Positions 26,983 to 36,483 of a stretch of DNA of 64,000 nucleotides are shown here, one piece after another. The first letter of the stretch is position 1, and each line of letters opens with the position of its first letter. This DNA is from Leifsonia psychrotolerans (GTDB taxonomy: Bacteria > Actinomycetota > Actinomycetes > Actinomycetales > Microbacteriaceae). A program made the position numbers and the translations under genes. The stretch lies in contig NZ_JACCFM010000001.1 in the NCBI RefSeq assembly GCF_013410665.1, positions 1,054,001-1,118,000 on the forward strand, given 5' to 3'. The notes beneath the pieces were generated by a model that was not told the DNA's origin, searched no databases, and saw only the letters and a list, made by a program, of their open reading frames with translations.

Positions 26983-27417
26983 TTATTCCTCGAACGTGTT
27001 GACCATTGCGTGGGCAGCCCGGTCAAGGTAGTCCCAGAGCACTTCACGGTGCAGGGGTGAAATCGTCGCGAGGTCAAGCGCGTCGCTCATATGACCGAGC
27101 CAACGGTCACGGGCGTCGGGGTTGACCTTGAACGGCTGGTGACGCATCCGCAGTCGCGGATGGCCTCGCTTCTGGCTGTAGGAGCCCGGGCCGCCCCAGT
27201 ATTGCTCGAGGAACATCGTGAAGCGGTCAATCGCCCCGGCGAGATCTTCCTCCGGATACATGGGCTTCAGAACGGGGTCGGTCGCCACTCCGGCATAGAA
27301 GTCGGTGACGAGCTTTTCGAAGAAGGCCTGGCCGCCAACCTGCTCATAGAATGTCGGGCCGATGGCGGCGCCGTGTTCGTCACTTCGGAGGTGCACTCCG
27401 GTCGGGTCAGTTGCCAT
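26983..27417 (-). CDS. glbO: Group II truncated haemoglobin
   Basis: A 144-residue trHb2 globin with FYEQVGG at helix A/B, Tyr CD1 in PMYPEEDL, the proximal His in RMRHQPFKV and the conserved Trp G8 in DRWLGHM. In relatives such as GlbO it binds oxygen tightly and helps with oxygen, nitric oxide or peroxide chemistry at the membrane. Its start overlaps the upstream mscS gene by 11 nt, so the two are translated together. Confidence 0.93.
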   Translation of the reverse strand: MATDPTGVHLRSDEHGAAIGPTFYEQVGGQAFFEKLVTDFYAGVATDPVLKPMYPEEDLAGAIDRFTMFLEQYWGGPGSYSQKRGHPRLRMRHQPFKVNPDARDRWLGHMSDALDLATISPLHREVLWDYLDRAAHAMVNTFEE

Positions 27418-28537
27418 TGTTCTTCTCCGTGCTGCTGTTCATGCCGGTGGACGGGCGTGGAGCGGTGGCAGGCTTGCGCTGAGCGGGGGCCGTCAGGGCG
27501 ACGCCCGGGGCCAACGGCGCCGCGGAGGCCACTGCCGGCTGTCGCTTCGTCTTGCGTGCGGGCTTGGCCTCGGCCACAACGTTTACCGGCCGCGTGCGCG
27601 GCGGGCGGGCGCCCGTGACGCTGTCTGCTCCGTCGAAGCCCGTCAACACCACGCTGTTGAGCGACGGCAGGGTCAGACCCATCTCGTCAAGCGCCTTTTT
27701 CAAACGGATACGCAGCTCGCGCGAGACGTCATCTTTGGTCGACGTACGGGTTTTGACGACCAACCGAATGACGAGGGCATCCGCTGAAATGGATTCGAGG
27801 CCCCACACCTCAGGCTTTTCGAGCATGCGCGAGCGCCATTTGCTACTCGACGACATCTCGAGTGCGACCCGCAGAATTTCTTCCTGTACCGCGTCGACGT
27901 CGGTGTCGTAGGGCACCGCGAGATCAATGATCGCGCGGGCCCAGCCCTGCGACATGTTGCCGACGCGCAGGATCTCGCCGTTGCGCACAAACCAGAGGAT
28001 GCCGTTGACATCGCGAACCTGGGTGATGCGAATGCCGACGGCCTCAACCATGCCGGTGGCCGGGCCGACGTCGACGACGTCACCGACGCCGAGTTGGTCC
28101 TCCATCACCATGAAGAGACCATTCAGGGCATCCTTGACGATGTTCTGCGCTCCGAAACCGAGGCCGGCACCGACGGCTGCGGTGAGCAGCGCGAATGAGC
28201 CGAGGATGGTGCTGTTCAACGTCTGGATAATCCACAGCACGCTGATCACCAGAATGAGCACGTTCACGACATTCGAGAGAACCGAGCCCAAGGTGCGGGT
28301 GCGTTGCACGACGCGTACGGCAGCGAGCGGCGACACGTTTAATGCCTGGGTGTCTGTGACGTTCTGTTTCTTCTTGGCGCCCGACACAATGCGCCGGACA
28401 ATTCGGTCGATCGCAAAGTGCAGCACCCAGCGTAGGAGCAGGGCGACAGCGATGATGATGAGGATCGTGATGAGTTTGCCGATGATCTCGGCGCTGAAGA
28501 AGGCACCGATCGCTGCCCAGAAAGAGTCAAGATTCAT
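27407..28537 (-). CDS. MscS-family mechanosensitive channel
   Basis: A 376-residue small-conductance channel: three membrane segments in about 1-155, the pore helix rich in Gly/Ala (LTAAVGAGLGFGAQNIVKDALNG), the beta domain with DQLGVGDVVDVGPATG, then the alpha/beta C-terminal vestibule. A further 80-residue Ala/Pro/Lys-rich tail has no known role. It releases solutes on osmotic downshock. The globin gene overlaps its end. A large repeat array lies directly upstream, where its promoter must be. Confidence 0.92.
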   Translation of the reverse strand: MNLDSFWAAIGAFFSAEIIGKLITILIIIAVALLLRWVLHFAIDRIVRRIVSGAKKKQNVTDTQALNVSPLAAVRVVQRTRTLGSVLSNVVNVLILVISVLWIIQTLNSTILGSFALLTAAVGAGLGFGAQNIVKDALNGLFMVMEDQLGVGDVVDVGPATGMVEAVGIRITQVRDVNGILWFVRNGEILRVGNMSQGWARAIIDLAVPYDTDVDAVQEEILRVALEMSSSSKWRSRMLEKPEVWGLESISADALVIRLVVKTRTSTKDDVSRELRIRLKKALDEMGLTLPSLNSVVLTGFDGADSVTGARPPRTRPVNVVAEAKPARKTKRQPAVASAAPLAPGVALTAPAQRKPATAPRPSTGMNSSTEKNNGN

Positions 28538-28596
28538 ATTGGTTTCAGTCTACTGAGGCCCATCGGACAAACCCTGAACCTCGCCCTCTCGTGGGT

Positions 28597-29237
28597 CGAT
28601 CTCACCCGCTGGTCGAGCTGACCCGCTGGTCGAGCTGACCCGCTGGTCGAGCTGACCCGCTGGTCGAGCCTGTCGAGACCCTCGTATGGGATCTCGACAC
28701 GCTCGATCAACGGTTTTGCGCACTCGCTGGTCGAGCGCACCCGCTGGTCGAGCGCACTCGCTGGTCGAGCGCACCCGCTGGTCGAGCGCACTCGCTGGTC
28801 GAGCCTGTCGAGACCCTCGTATGGGATCTCGACACGCTCGATCGACGGTTTTGCGCATTCGCTGGTCGAGCTGACCCGCTGGTCGAGCCTGTCGAGACCC
28901 TCGTATGGGATCTTGACACGCTCGATCGACGGTCGAGCGCACCCGCTGGTCGAGCTCACCCGCTGGTCGAGCCTGTCGAGACCCTCGTTTGGGATCTTGA
29001 CACGCTCGATCGACGGTTTTGCGCATTCGCTGGTCGAGCGCACCCGCTGGTCGAGCCTGTCGAGACCCTCGTATGGGATCTCGACACGCTCGATCGACGG
29101 TTTTGCGCACCCGCTGGTCGAGCCTGTCGAGACCCTCGTATGGGATCTCGACACGCTCGATCAACGGTTTTGCTCGATCAACGGCTTTGCTCGATCAACG
29201 GCTCTGCTCGATCGACGGTTCTGCTCGATCAGAGGGT
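28597..29237. repeat. Composite GGTCGAG repeat array with six hairpin units
   Basis: The 707 bp between pepN and mscS are nearly all repeat. Six copies of a 50-nt unit (GGTCGAGCCTGTCGAGA, CCC-TCGTAT-GGG, then TCTCGACACGCTCGATC) each form a hairpin of about 17 bp with two mismatches. Between and around them one arm is amplified as a 17-bp tandem (CGCTGGTCGAG plus six variable bases), and at 29168-29230 the other arm is amplified as a 17-bp tandem (GCTCGATCAACGGCTTT and variants). Related GGTCGAG/TCGACC palindromes are common between genes in actinobacteria. No CRISPR spacing is seen, and frames open through the array are artefacts of the repeat. Confidence 0.92.
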
Positions 29238-29244
29238 GCACCAC

Positions 29245-31788
29245 CTACTGCGCGTCGCGCGCCTGCACGGCCAGCGCACGCTCGACGCCGGCCAGGTTCT
29301 CGGTGACCAGACGGCGCAGCGCCGGCGGCTCGGCGTTGGCATTCAGCCACGCGTGAGTCGCGTCGACGAGCTGCTGGTTAGCGAGCGGCGCCGGGTACAG
29401 ACCGATGATGATCTTCTCGGCGATCGCATACGCCCGCGAGGCCCAGACCGGCTGCAGCATCTCGAAGTACTTGGCCACGAAGGGCTCGAGCAGTGCGGTG
29501 TCGTCAGCGCGGAGGAATCCGGCCGCAGTGACGCGCACGATGGTGTTCGGAGCAGTGTCAACATCGATGAGTGATGACCAGGCCGCCTGCTTGCCCTCGG
29601 CCGTGGGCAGTGCAGCGCGGGCCTGCGCGGCCGACTGTGCACCGTTGGCAGTGTTATCGGCGGCGAGGGCTTCGTCGATCGCCGCACCGTCGGCACGTCC
29701 ACCGGCCACGAGAGCGATGAGCAGCTCCCAGGCCAGGTCGGTGTCGATCTCGAGGCCCGCGAGCGGTGCCGATCCGTCGCGCAGCTGCGCAATGGCATCG
29801 AGGTGCTCGGCCGTTGTGGCAATGGCCGCAAAGAACTTCACAAACTGGAACTGTGCATCACTACCGGCTTCCGCCTTCTGGGCGAGAGCCCAGAGTGCAT
29901 CGCCGACCTCGGTGACAACCGCGGCGCGGTGTTCCTCGGCCACGTAGCTGGTGGCGGTCAGAACCAGCTGGCCGAGAACGGTCCGCAGCGTTGTCGACTC
30001 GGTCTCGGTCGCAATGTTGTTCAGCACCAGGCGCACCCAGGAGCGCGGCGACGTCTCGGCGTCGCGCGTGGCATCCCACGCGGAGCCCCAGACGAGGGAA
30101 CGCGCCAGCGGGCTCTCGATCGCGGCCAGGTGCTCGATGGCCACGGCCAGTGAGGCGTCATCGAGACGGATCTTCGCGTAGGCGAGATCGTCATCGTTGA
30201 GCAGGACGAGATCGGGACGGGTCTGACCGACGAGCTCGGCGACATCCGTTCGCACACCATCGACGTCGAGTTCGACGCGGTGCGTGCGCACCAGTGCGCC
30301 ATTCTGAAGGGAATAGAAGCCGATGGCGAGGCGGTGCGGACGAATCGTCGGGTAGTCGGCGGCTGCCGACTGTGCGACCGAGAAGGCCGTGATTATGCCG
30401 GATTCGTCGACCTCGATCTCGGGACGCAGCGTGTTCACGCCGGCCGTTTCGAGCCACAGCTTCGTCCACTCCGAGAGGTCGCGACCACTGGCCGCCTCGA
30501 GCTCGACCATCAAATCGTTCAGCTCGGTGTTGCCCCAGGCGTGCTTTTTAAAGTATGCGGCGACACCGGTGAAGAACGCGTCGATCCCGACCCAGGCGAC
30601 GAGCTGCTTGAGCACCGAACCGCCCTTGGCGTACGTGATGCCATCAAAGTTGACGAGCACATCTTCGAGGTCGTTGATGGTGGCGACGACCGGGTGGGTC
30701 GATGGCAGCTGGTCCTGCTTGTAGGCCCAGCTCTTCTCCATCGCGGCGAAGGTGGTCCAGGCTTCGGTCCACTCGGTGGCCTCGGCCGTTGCGATGGTCG
30801 AGGCCCACTCGGCGAACGACTCGTTCAGCCACAGGTCGTTCCACCACTTCATGGTGACAAGGTCGCCAAACCACATGTGGGCGAGTTCGTGCAGGATGGT
30901 GACGACGCGGCGTTCCTTGACGGCATCCGTGACCTTCGAGCGGAACACGTAACTCTCGGTGAACGTCACGGCGCCGGCGTTCTCCATAGCGCCGGCGTTG
31001 AACTCCGGTACAAAGAGCTGGTCATACTTTTCGAACGGGTAGGCGTAGTCGAACTTCTCCTCGAAGTAGGCGAAACCCTGGCGGGTCTTCTCGAAGATGT
31101 AGTCGGCGTCGAGAAACTCCGACAGGCTCTTGCGGCTGAAGACGCCGAGCGGGATCGTGCGTCCGTCCCGGGAGGTGAGCTCACTGCGCACGACCGCGTA
31201 GGGGCCGGCGATCAACGCGGTGATGTAGCTCGACATGATCTGTGTCGGCTCGAACGCCCAGATGCTCGCGCCGTTGCCGGCATCCGTGGGCTCGGGCGTC
31301 GTCGAGTTCGAGACAACTTCCCAGTTCGCCGGGGCGGTGACGGTGAACGCGAAGGACGCCTTGAGGTCGGGCTGCTCGAAGACCGCGAACATGCGGCGGG
31401 AGTCCGGCACCTCGAACTGGCTGTAGAGGTAGACCTCGTTGTCGACCGGGTCGACGAAGCGGTGCAATCCCTCACCGGTGTTGGTGTAGACGGCGTCGGC
31501 GACGACGGTCAACTCGTTCTCGGCTTCGAGATCGTCGAGCTGAATGCGGATGCCGTCGCTCACAACTGCGGGGTCGAGCTCGACACCGTTCAGGGTCACC
31601 GAGTGCACGGTACGCGTGATGGCGTCGATGAAGGTGCTCGCGCCGGGAGTGCCGGCGAAGGTCACGGTTGTCGTGCTGGCGAAGGTCTCAGGCCCGGTCG
31701 TCAGGTCGAGGGTGACGTCATAGCTGTGGACGGCGACGAGTGCGGCGCGCTCGTGGGCTTCGACCCTGGTCAGGTTTTCTCCGGGCAA
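29245..31788 (-). CDS. pepN: Aminopeptidase N, M1 family
   Basis: An 847-residue zinc metallopeptidase that removes N-terminal residues from peptides in the cytoplasm. The exopeptidase motif GAMEN is near residue 267, the zinc site HELAHMW near 300, with the third ligand Glu in NESFAEW. The C-terminal ERAP1-like helical domain is complete. I start it at TTG 31788 (MPGENLTR, the usual actinobacterial N-terminus) because GGAG lies 7 nt upstream; a TTG at 31800 has no such site. Confidence 0.94.
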   Translation of the reverse strand: MPGENLTRVEAHERAALVAVHSYDVTLDLTTGPETFASTTTVTFAGTPGASTFIDAITRTVHSVTLNGVELDPAVVSDGIRIQLDDLEAENELTVVADAVYTNTGEGLHRFVDPVDNEVYLYSQFEVPDSRRMFAVFEQPDLKASFAFTVTAPANWEVVSNSTTPEPTDAGNGASIWAFEPTQIMSSYITALIAGPYAVVRSELTSRDGRTIPLGVFSRKSLSEFLDADYIFEKTRQGFAYFEEKFDYAYPFEKYDQLFVPEFNAGAMENAGAVTFTESYVFRSKVTDAVKERRVVTILHELAHMWFGDLVTMKWWNDLWLNESFAEWASTIATAEATEWTEAWTTFAAMEKSWAYKQDQLPSTHPVVATINDLEDVLVNFDGITYAKGGSVLKQLVAWVGIDAFFTGVAAYFKKHAWGNTELNDLMVELEAASGRDLSEWTKLWLETAGVNTLRPEIEVDESGIITAFSVAQSAAADYPTIRPHRLAIGFYSLQNGALVRTHRVELDVDGVRTDVAELVGQTRPDLVLLNDDDLAYAKIRLDDASLAVAIEHLAAIESPLARSLVWGSAWDATRDAETSPRSWVRLVLNNIATETESTTLRTVLGQLVLTATSYVAEEHRAAVVTEVGDALWALAQKAEAGSDAQFQFVKFFAAIATTAEHLDAIAQLRDGSAPLAGLEIDTDLAWELLIALVAGGRADGAAIDEALAADNTANGAQSAAQARAALPTAEGKQAAWSSLIDVDTAPNTIVRVTAAGFLRADDTALLEPFVAKYFEMLQPVWASRAYAIAEKIIIGLYPAPLANQQLVDATHAWLNANAEPPALRRLVTENLAGVERALAVQARDAQ

Positions 31789-31922
31789 CGATTTCTCCAA
31801 TTCAGTTCACGGACTCATGCTGCTCACGAGTCCTCCCGTCGCTTGTGGCGGCGGTGCACGATGATCAAGCCTAGCCAGTTCTGCCTATCGGCACCGCGTT
31901 ATCCCTGTGGCAGAATTCCGCT

Positions 31923-33281
31923 ATGTCGACAGAAGAGGGACTGCTGAACGAGATGGCCGCAGTGCTGCCAGGCGTGCGTGCGGAGGGGCTGGTTCTTCAC
32001 TCTGGAGGTGGTCTTGAGTCCGTTTTCCCTGTCTCCGAACTCGCCACTGCGGCCCTCGGGGCGGCCGCACTCGCTGCAGCCGCGGTTGCCGGCGCCACCG
32101 AAGTGCGCGTCGACCGACGACGTGCGTCGGCATGGTTCGATCGGTCGCTCTACCCCGTCGGCTGGGCGCTTGCGTCGCCCTGGGATCCGATCGCCGGCGA
32201 TTACAGGTCACTCGACGGCTGGATCCGTTTGCACACCAACGCGCCCGCCCACCGAGCCGCCGCGCTCTCGGTGCTGGGGATGTCGGTCCTGGGTGCTGAA
32301 AATGCTGCTGACGCGGTCGTAGCCGCAGTCGCGACGTGGTCGGGCGCTGAACTTGAGGCGGCCATCGTCGATGCGGGCGGATGCGCGGCCGTCATGCGCA
32401 CACCCGACGAATGGGCGCACAGCGTTCCAGGAATCGCGCTCGCGAACGAACCCCTCATCGCGTGGCAGGATCTCGGTGCCGGGCGCGTCGCGCTGCACTC
32501 GGCATCCGCTGACCGCCCACTGCGCGGGGTGAGGGTGCTCGACCTCACCCGAATCCTCGCCGGCCCCGTGGCGACCCGCTACCTTGCGTTGCTCGGTGCG
32601 GACGTGCTGCGGATCGACCCGCCGGACTGGGACGAAACGCTTATCCCGGAGGTCACCCTGGGCAAACGCACGGCGCGACTCGACCTCACCAACCAGGCCG
32701 ATCGAGACGCGTTCAGCGCGTTGCTGACCGCCGCCGATGTCATTGTTCACGGTTATCGCCCGGGTGCCCTCGATGGCCTTGGCTTCGGAGAGGCCGATCG
32801 TCAGCGCCTGCGCCCCGGCCTGATTGACGTGTCTCTTAACGCCTATGGCTGGAGCGGTCCACTCGCCGGGCGTCGTGGGTTCGACAGCCTCGTACAGATG
32901 AGCACCGGCATCGCCGATGCCGGGATGCGCGAGACCCATGCCGACCGCCCGCGGCCGCTGCCGGTGCAGGGACTCGACCACGCGACGGGTCACCTGATGG
33001 CCGCCGCGACGCTCAGTGCGCTCGCCCATCAACGAGAAACCGGGGTCGGCCGATCAGCGAGGCTCTCCCTGGCCCGCACTGCCCAGGTGTTGCTGGGGCG
33101 CCGGGGAGAGGGGAACCACACGCCGTTCCGTGATCTGAACGACGACGACTTCGTTGCGCACACCGAAGCGACGAGTTGGGGTGATGCCCGGCGATTGCGG
33201 TATCCGAGCAGCATCGGCGGCGTGACGCTTGAGGCAAGTCCCGCGAGGGCACTCGGCCTGGACCGACCCGTCTGGCGTTAG
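31923..33281 (+). CDS. CoA transferase, CaiB/BaiF (family III)
   Basis: A 452-residue family III CoA transferase. The core motif VRVLDLTRILAGPVATRYLALLGADVLRIDPP lies near residue 205, preceded by an unusual N-terminal 200 residues that look like a degenerate second copy. Family members move CoA between carboxylic acids through an Asp-bound anhydride; the substrate here is unknown. A CAGAAT 6 nt before the ATG could be a weak -10 for a leaderless transcript. Confidence 0.85.
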   Translation: MSTEEGLLNEMAAVLPGVRAEGLVLHSGGGLESVFPVSELATAALGAAALAAAAVAGATEVRVDRRRASAWFDRSLYPVGWALASPWDPIAGDYRSLDGWIRLHTNAPAHRAAALSVLGMSVLGAENAADAVVAAVATWSGAELEAAIVDAGGCAAVMRTPDEWAHSVPGIALANEPLIAWQDLGAGRVALHSASADRPLRGVRVLDLTRILAGPVATRYLALLGADVLRIDPPDWDETLIPEVTLGKRTARLDLTNQADRDAFSALLTAADVIVHGYRPGALDGLGFGEADRQRLRPGLIDVSLNAYGWSGPLAGRRGFDSLVQMSTGIADAGMRETHADRPRPLPVQGLDHATGHLMAAATLSALAHQRETGVGRSARLSLARTAQVLLGRRGEGNHTPFRDLNDDDFVAHTEATSWGDARRLRYPSSIGGVTLEASPARALGLDRPVWR

Positions 33282-33300
33282 TCGACCTGGTGCAGTGGAC

Positions 33301-33525
33301 TTAGTCCACGAACTCGATCTGCGTCGCGATGAAGCTGCGCTCGGCGGGTGTCAGAAAAACGTCGCCCGAGGAGGGAGCGGACGCCATGTCGCAGATCGTG
33401 GTGATTTCCGCGAGGATGTTCGCCGGAATCGCGCCCTCGAGATGAGCGACGAACCACTGTTTAGCCGGAATGTCGAGGTGTGGCCACCAGTCTTCGACGG
33501 GTGGCAGGCTCTTGGTGTGTGTCAT
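33301..33525 (-). CDS. Small protein of unknown function
   Basis: A 74-residue protein with an excellent AGGAGG site 5 nt before its ATG. Tryptophan-rich N-terminus (EDWWPHLDIPAKQWFVAHL), no membrane segment. It is convergent with the CoA transferase (20 bp between stops). I know no family for it. Confidence 0.65.
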   Translation of the reverse strand: MTHTKSLPPVEDWWPHLDIPAKQWFVAHLEGAIPANILAEITTICDMASAPSSGDVFLTPAERSFIATQIEFVD

Positions 33526-33592
33526 GGTGGTCCTCCTGATGAGGCCGTGGGGTCACCACTAACGATACGCGCGTTGACCGCGTGCAACACGG

Positions 33593-34930
33593 ATGACAGC
33601 ATCAACCATGGCCGAATTGCCCTCGCCTCGTCTCGCCGCCGACACATCACTGCGTTTCGGGGTCAACTACACGCCGGCCCACGAGTGGATGCACTCGTGG
33701 TTGGCGCTGGATCTTGACCGGGTTCGACGCGATTTCTCCTCGATCGCCGAGCTTGGCCTCGACCACGTGCGCATCTTTCCGCTCTGGCCGATCCTGCAGC
33801 CCAACCGCGCGCTGATTCGCGCCGAGGCGATCGCCGATGTGCGTGCCGTCGTCGATATCGCCGCCGAACTCGGCCTCGACACGAGCGTCGACGCTATTCA
33901 GGGGCATCTGTCGAGCTTTGACTTTCTGCCGTCGTGGCTGTCGTCCTGGCACACCCGCAACATGTTCACCGATCCTGAGGTGCTTGAGGCCGAGGTGCGT
34001 CTGGTGCAGGCACTCGGTGCGGCGTTGGCGGATGCCCCCAACTTCATGGGCCTCACCCTCGGCAACGAAGTGAATCAGTTCGCCGACCGACCACATCCGA
34101 CGCCCATGCCGACCACAATCGTCGAGGCCGAGAAGTGGCTGACGGTGTTGCTCAATGCTGCCGTCTCGGCGGCGCCAAATGCGACGCACGTGCACAGCGA
34201 GTATGACGCCGTCTGGTATCTCGACGGGCATCCGTTCACGCCACCCCAGGCCAGCCGTTTGGGCAGGATGACCACCATCCACTCCTGGATCTTCAACGGC
34301 ACAGCCCAGAAGTACGGGGGACGCTCGGTGGCCGCCGATCGACACGCCGAGTACCTGATCGAGCTGTCCCGCGCGTTCGCCACCAACCACAGGCGCCCGA
34401 TCTGGTTGCAGGAGGTCGGAGCGCCATCGAACTGCCTGACCGAAGCCGAGACGCACGGATTCCTCGAGGCGACGGTGCGCTCGGTCGCCAGCACGCAAAA
34501 TCTATGGGGCGTCACCTGGTGGTGCTCACACGACGTTAGTCGCTCGCTGGTGGACTTTCCTGAACTGGAATATACGCTGGGGCTCTTCGACAACGCCGGT
34601 CGGGTCAAACCCGCCGGTCGGGTCTTCGGCGAACTGGCCCGAGAACTCAGCGGCGCACGCCCCGAGGTGCCCGCTCGTCCGACCGCGATCGTGATCCCCG
34701 TCGATGAACACGACATACCCATTCAGCGCGCGGCCCTGAGCCCGGGCGGCGCCGTCTTCGAGGCATGGCTTGGTGCCATCCGCTCAGGCCTCAACCCGAG
34801 TTTCGTGCTGTCCAGTCAGGCCAGGGATGCCGCAGTATTGGCTGACCGGGGGATCAGCGACGTGATCGACGCCGGTGATGATCCACGTTTCGTCGGACGG
34901 TACTCCGCCGTCAACACGGTGACCGGCTGA
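33593..34930 (+). CDS. Glycoside hydrolase of clan GH-A (GH5-like)
   Basis: A 445-residue TIM-barrel hydrolase without signal peptide. Early strands read [17 protein letters not shown] and [17 protein letters not shown]; the acid/base Glu follows Asn in [10 protein letters not shown] and the nucleophile Glu is in [11 protein letters not shown], the clan GH-A arrangement. It resembles GH5 cellulase/mannanase-like proteins and would act inside the cell on short oligosaccharides. The start may be 33593 or 33608; neither has a ribosome-binding site. Confidence 0.78.
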   Translation: MTASTMAELPSPRLAADTSLRFGVNYTPAHEWMHSWLALDLDRVRRDFSSIAELGLDHVRIFPLWPILQPNRALIRAEAIADVRAVVDIAAELGLDTSVDAIQGHLSSFDFLPSWLSSWHTRNMFTDPEVLEAEVRLVQALGAALADAPNFMGLTLGNEVNQFADRPHPTPMPTTIVEAEKWLTVLLNAAVSAAPNATHVHSEYDAVWYLDGHPFTPPQASRLGRMTTIHSWIFNGTAQKYGGRSVAADRHAEYLIELSRAFATNHRRPIWLQEVGAPSNCLTEAETHGFLEATVRSVASTQNLWGVTWWCSHDVSRSLVDFPELEYTLGLFDNAGRVKPAGRVFGELARELSGARPEVPARPTAIVIPVDEHDIPIQRAALSPGGAVFEAWLGAIRSGLNPSFVLSSQARDAAVLADRGISDVIDAGDDPRFVGRYSAVNTVTG

Positions 34931-34940
34931 CTGTCTCGGT

Positions 34941-36410
34941 CTACCAGGTGCCGGGTTTGTAGTCCTTCATGAAGACACCGGTAAGGTCTTCGCCGGCTTC
35001 GCCGCGCACGATCGGGTCGTAGACGCGAGCAGCGCCATCCACCAGGTCGAGCGGAGCGTGGAAGCCCTCTTCGGCCAAACGCACCTTGGTCGGATGCGGG
35101 CGTTCGTCGGTAATCCACCCTGTGTCGACGCTCGTCATCAGGATGCCGTCGCCGAGCATCTCCTTAGCGCTCGTGCGGGTAAGCATGTTCATTGCGGCCT
35201 TGGCCATGTTGGTGTGCGGGTGGCCGGGTCCCTTGTAGCCACGGCCGAAGACACCCTCCATCGCCGACACATTCACGATGTAGGTACGGCGTGCGGGCGA
35301 GGACGCCATCGAGGCACGCAGACGGCTGACCAGAATGAACGGTGCCGTGGTGTTGCACAGCTGAACCTCAAGCATCTCGAGCGGGTCGACGTCTTCGACG
35401 TTCGCCGTCCAGCTGTTCTCTGTGTGCAGGTCGGGAACGAGCCCACCCGCATCGATCGCGGTGCCGGCGGCCAAACGCGCCAGCGACGACGAACCGGGTG
35501 CGAGTGCGAGCGCGGTCAGATCATCCGCGGTGAGTACGCCGGCACCGGCCGCGGCGGCCAGGATCGGGTGGGTCGCGACCGACGCGGCCAAGGCCAGCGG
35601 ATGCGCGTCGTTCGTGTGACCGAAGCTCACGATCTCGGGCATCGGGCCCTCGGGCAACGGCGACGACTCGGCTTCGACCAGCGGAGAGTATGAGCCGGGG
35701 GAGCGGCGAACGGTCTGCGCCGCGTTGTTGATCAGAATGTCGAGCGGGCCCTGCTCTGCGACGGAGTCGGCGAGCCCGATGACCTGGGCCGGGTCGCGCA
35801 GGTCGATGCCGACGATGCGCAGGCGGTGCAGCCACTCGCCCGAGTCGGGCATCGCTGCGAAGCGGCGCACCGCGTCGCGGGGGAAACGGGTGGTGATTGT
35901 GGTGTGTGCGCCGTCACGCAAGAGGCGCAGCGCAATGTACATCCCGATCTTGGCGCGGCCGCCGGTCAGAAGCGCGCGCTTGCCCGTGAGATCGGTACGA
36001 GCGTCGCGTTTGGCGTGGCTGAGCGTCGCGCAGCTCGGGCAGAGCTGGTGATAAAACGCGTCAACGAGCGTGTAGCGCTGCTTGCAGATGTAGCAGGGGC
36101 GGGCCACGAGCAGTTCGCCGGCAGTGGGCGCATCCGTCCCTCTGGTCAGCTGCGCGCCACGGGTCTCATCGTCGATCCGCGTCGGAGCACCGGTCGCGGT
36201 GGCCGCGATGACGTCACGGTCGGCCTCGGCGATCGCCTGACGCTTTTCGGCGCGGCGCACGACCTTGACCGACTTGAACATTTTGGCCGTGGCTTGACGT
36301 ACCGTGACGAAATCGGGGTCGTCCGGATCGACATCCGCGAGGGAGGCCAGAACGCGGAGGGTGACCTCAAGCTCGTGCGGGTCAATCTGCGTCTCAGGCT
36401 CTGAAGTCAT
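34941..36410 (-). CDS. SDR oxidoreductase with N-terminal zinc ribbon
   Basis: A 489-residue protein. After a charged N-terminal 90 residues comes a Cys4 ribbon (PCYICKQRYTLVDAFYHQLCPSC, two CxxC pairs), then a short-chain dehydrogenase Rossmann domain (RALLTGGRAKIGMYIALRLL, IDLRDPAQVIGL, LINNAAQT) ending in GPGHPHTNMAKAAMNMLTRTSAKE, where the usual YxxxK is replaced by a HTNMAK pattern. A roughly 100-residue insertion lies between the NNA motif and the active-site strand. I recall this fusion in other bacteria, without a known substrate. Confidence 0.83.
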   Translation of the reverse strand: MTSEPETQIDPHELEVTLRVLASLADVDPDDPDFVTVRQATAKMFKSVKVVRRAEKRQAIAEADRDVIAATATGAPTRIDDETRGAQLTRGTDAPTAGELLVARPCYICKQRYTLVDAFYHQLCPSCATLSHAKRDARTDLTGKRALLTGGRAKIGMYIALRLLRDGAHTTITTRFPRDAVRRFAAMPDSGEWLHRLRIVGIDLRDPAQVIGLADSVAEQGPLDILINNAAQTVRRSPGSYSPLVEAESSPLPEGPMPEIVSFGHTNDAHPLALAASVATHPILAAAAGAGVLTADDLTALALAPGSSSLARLAAGTAIDAGGLVPDLHTENSWTANVEDVDPLEMLEVQLCNTTAPFILVSRLRASMASSPARRTYIVNVSAMEGVFGRGYKGPGHPHTNMAKAAMNMLTRTSAKEMLGDGILMTSVDTGWITDERPHPTKVRLAEEGFHAPLDLVDGAARVYDPIVRGEAGEDLTGVFMKDYKPGTW

Positions 36411-36416
36411 TAGACG

Positions 36417-36422
36417 ATTCTA
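36417..36422 (-). promoter_or_regulatory. -10 box for the zinc-ribbon SDR gene
   Basis: TAGAAT, 6 nt, ATG at 36410; predicted leaderless. It faces the divergent promoter of the DsbA-fold gene 50 bp away. Confidence 0.5.
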
Positions 36423-36471
36423 CGACGGCGAGTATCTGAGAATGCCCCACTGTCCCGGCGGCGAACGGCCC

Positions 36472-36477
36472 TAGGCT
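36472..36477 (+). promoter_or_regulatory. -10 box for the DsbA-fold gene
   Basis: TAGGCT, 6 nt (GGCAGA), ATG at 36484; no separate Shine-Dalgarno site. Confidence 0.48.
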
Positions 36478-36483
36478 GGCAGA

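Noticed and set aside
28534..29164. Two overlapping open frames of about 205 codons with repeated RSHTRVSTGSTSGC-like peptides
   Set aside because: They are translations of the 17-bp/50-nt repeat array in two frames; the repeat simply lacks stop codons. No start signal or codon bias supports a protein.
28597..29237. CRISPR array
   Set aside because: Repeats abut each other or alternate in two forms, no unique spacers of constant length occur, and no cas gene is near.
30280..31947. 555-codon open frame opposite pepN
   Set aside because: Antisense shadow of a high-GC gene; pepN on the other strand has complete M1 motifs.
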